Below are positions 4,946-5,504 of a DNA stretch of 5,504 nt, one piece after another. The notes beneath the pieces were generated by a model that was given only the letters and a program-made list of their open reading frames with translations, did not search any database and was not told where the DNA came from. Numbering within the stretch: position 1 is the first letter of the stretch; the number at the start of each line of letters is the position of its first letter. A program made the position numbers and the translations under genes. This DNA comes from Clostridiales bacterium UBA4653 (GTDB lineage Bacteria; Bacillota; Clostridia; Oscillospirales; CAG-272), in NCBI GenBank assembly GCA_002405565.1, contig DHMB01000010.1:5846-11349 (forward strand), read 5' to 3'.

Positions 4946-5504
4946 CAGCTGTTTGCGGAGCTTTTCAAATATCTTTTTTTCTTCGCGCGATACTTTGACC
5001 TGGGTAAGCCCGAGTATTTTTGCCGTTTGTTGCTGGGAAAGCTCGCGGAAAAATCGCAGACGGATGATATTTTTGCTCATATCGTCAAGCCCTTCGACCG
5101 CTCCTATCAGCGCAAGGCGGTCTGTTGTTTTTTCAATTTCGTCGCTGTCCGATGAAATGAAACTTTCAAGGGTTGCACCGTCATCATCGCCGCTACCGAG
5201 CGTTTCGTTTATCGAATACACGGGGCAGACTGCGTCAAGCGCGTAAACGATTTCTTCGGACGTCGCGCCTATGAGCTCGCAAAGCTCGGATATTTTCGGC
5301 TCTCTGCCGTGCTCGGCGGCAAAAGCCTCCTTTTCCCGCATTATTTCCGTTCCTCGCTTGCGGATGTCGCGACTGACCTTTATCATCCCGTCATCGCGAA
5401 GAAAACGCCTTATTTCGCCTATAATGAGCGGCACTGCATATGTTGAGAATACCGTTCCGTAGCTATGGTCAAAGCTCTTTGCCGCTTTTATCATGCCTAT
5501 TGCC
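4943..5504 (-). CDS. sigF: SigF-type sporulation sigma factor (5' partial)
   Basis: The frame runs from the window edge to TAA at 4945-4943, giving 186 visible residues. It is open at the edge; AIG precedes the first Met and fits sigma-70 region 2, so that Met is not the start. Region 2 shows IGMIKAAKSFD, FSTYAVP (19-25) and IIGEIRRFLRDDG (27-39). Region 3 follows (MIKVSR to about 95). After an acidic linker with GSGDDDG, region 4 has its helix-turn-helix at about 155-177 (LSQQQTAKILGLTQVKVSREEKK). This architecture belongs to the SigF/SigG/SigB group. RDDGxIKVSR favours SigF, since SigG usually has RDNNPIRVSR, though a lineage-specific paralogue is possible. Family length is about 250, so some 60 N-terminal residues are missing. 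SigF directs early forespore transcription and is usually encoded after spoIIAA and spoIIAB, which would lie just outside the window. Nothing resembling a strong terminator follows, so read-through into the XRE leader is possible. Confidence 0.88.
   Translation of the reverse strand, partial: AIGMIKAAKSFDHSYGTVFSTYAVPLIIGEIRRFLRDDGMIKVSRDIRKRGTEIMREKEAFAAEHGREPKISELCELIGATSEEIVYALDAVCPVYSINETLGSGDDDGATLESFISSDSDEIEKTTDRLALIGAVEGLDDMSKNIIRLRFFRELSQQQTAKILGLTQVKVSREEKKIFEKLRKQL

Noticed and set aside
1..5504. Mobile elements, CRISPR arrays, tRNA or rRNA genes
   Set aside because: I saw no transposase or integrase, no regularly spaced repeats and no tRNA- or rRNA-like stretch. The inverted repeats present are explained as terminators, a leader hairpin or a candidate operator.

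Overview
The window looks like chromosomal DNA from a spore-forming member of the Clostridia, probably a gut type such as Oscillospiraceae/Ruminococcaceae. Four things suggest this: a SigF-like sporulation sigma factor, strong AGGAGG-type ribosome binding sites, TTG start codons on at least two genes and probably a third, and a surface protein with CxxCG repeats and a C-terminal membrane anchor of a kind common in gut Clostridia. This placement is inference. There is no 16S or other marker gene.

Layout from left to right. The 3' end of a plus-strand Cys-repeat membrane protein (1-365) is followed by two back-to-back terminators (378-471). These separate it from a convergent minus-strand gene for an 880-residue MacB-type ABC transporter, with ATPase and permease fused (483-3125). 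An AT-rich divergent intergenic region (3126-3277) carries a good sigma-A-type promoter for a plus-strand pair: a VanZ-family membrane protein (3278-3775) overlapping a polysaccharide-deacetylase-like protein (3760-4455). A bidirectional terminator (4457-4501) is shared with a convergent minus-strand gene for a small XRE-family regulator (71 residues from a TTG start, 4500-4715). Upstream of that regulator is a structured leader of about 180 nt. It holds a near-consensus promoter flanked by AAACC/GGTTT repeats, a 17-codon mini-ORF with an excellent ribosome binding site, and a strong 11-bp hairpin whose T-run points the opposite way. At the right edge is the 3' part of a minus-strand SigF-type sigma factor gene, cut by the window end.

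Functionally, the ABC transporter, VanZ protein and deacetylase are all types linked to the cell envelope. Only VanZ and the deacetylase are clearly co-transcribed, probably with translational coupling. The sigma factor and the small regulator share a strand, but the regulator has its own promoter. I found no mobile element, CRISPR array, tRNA or rRNA. The least ordinary part is the regulator's leader (about 4716-4945); the rest is conventional chromosomal content.
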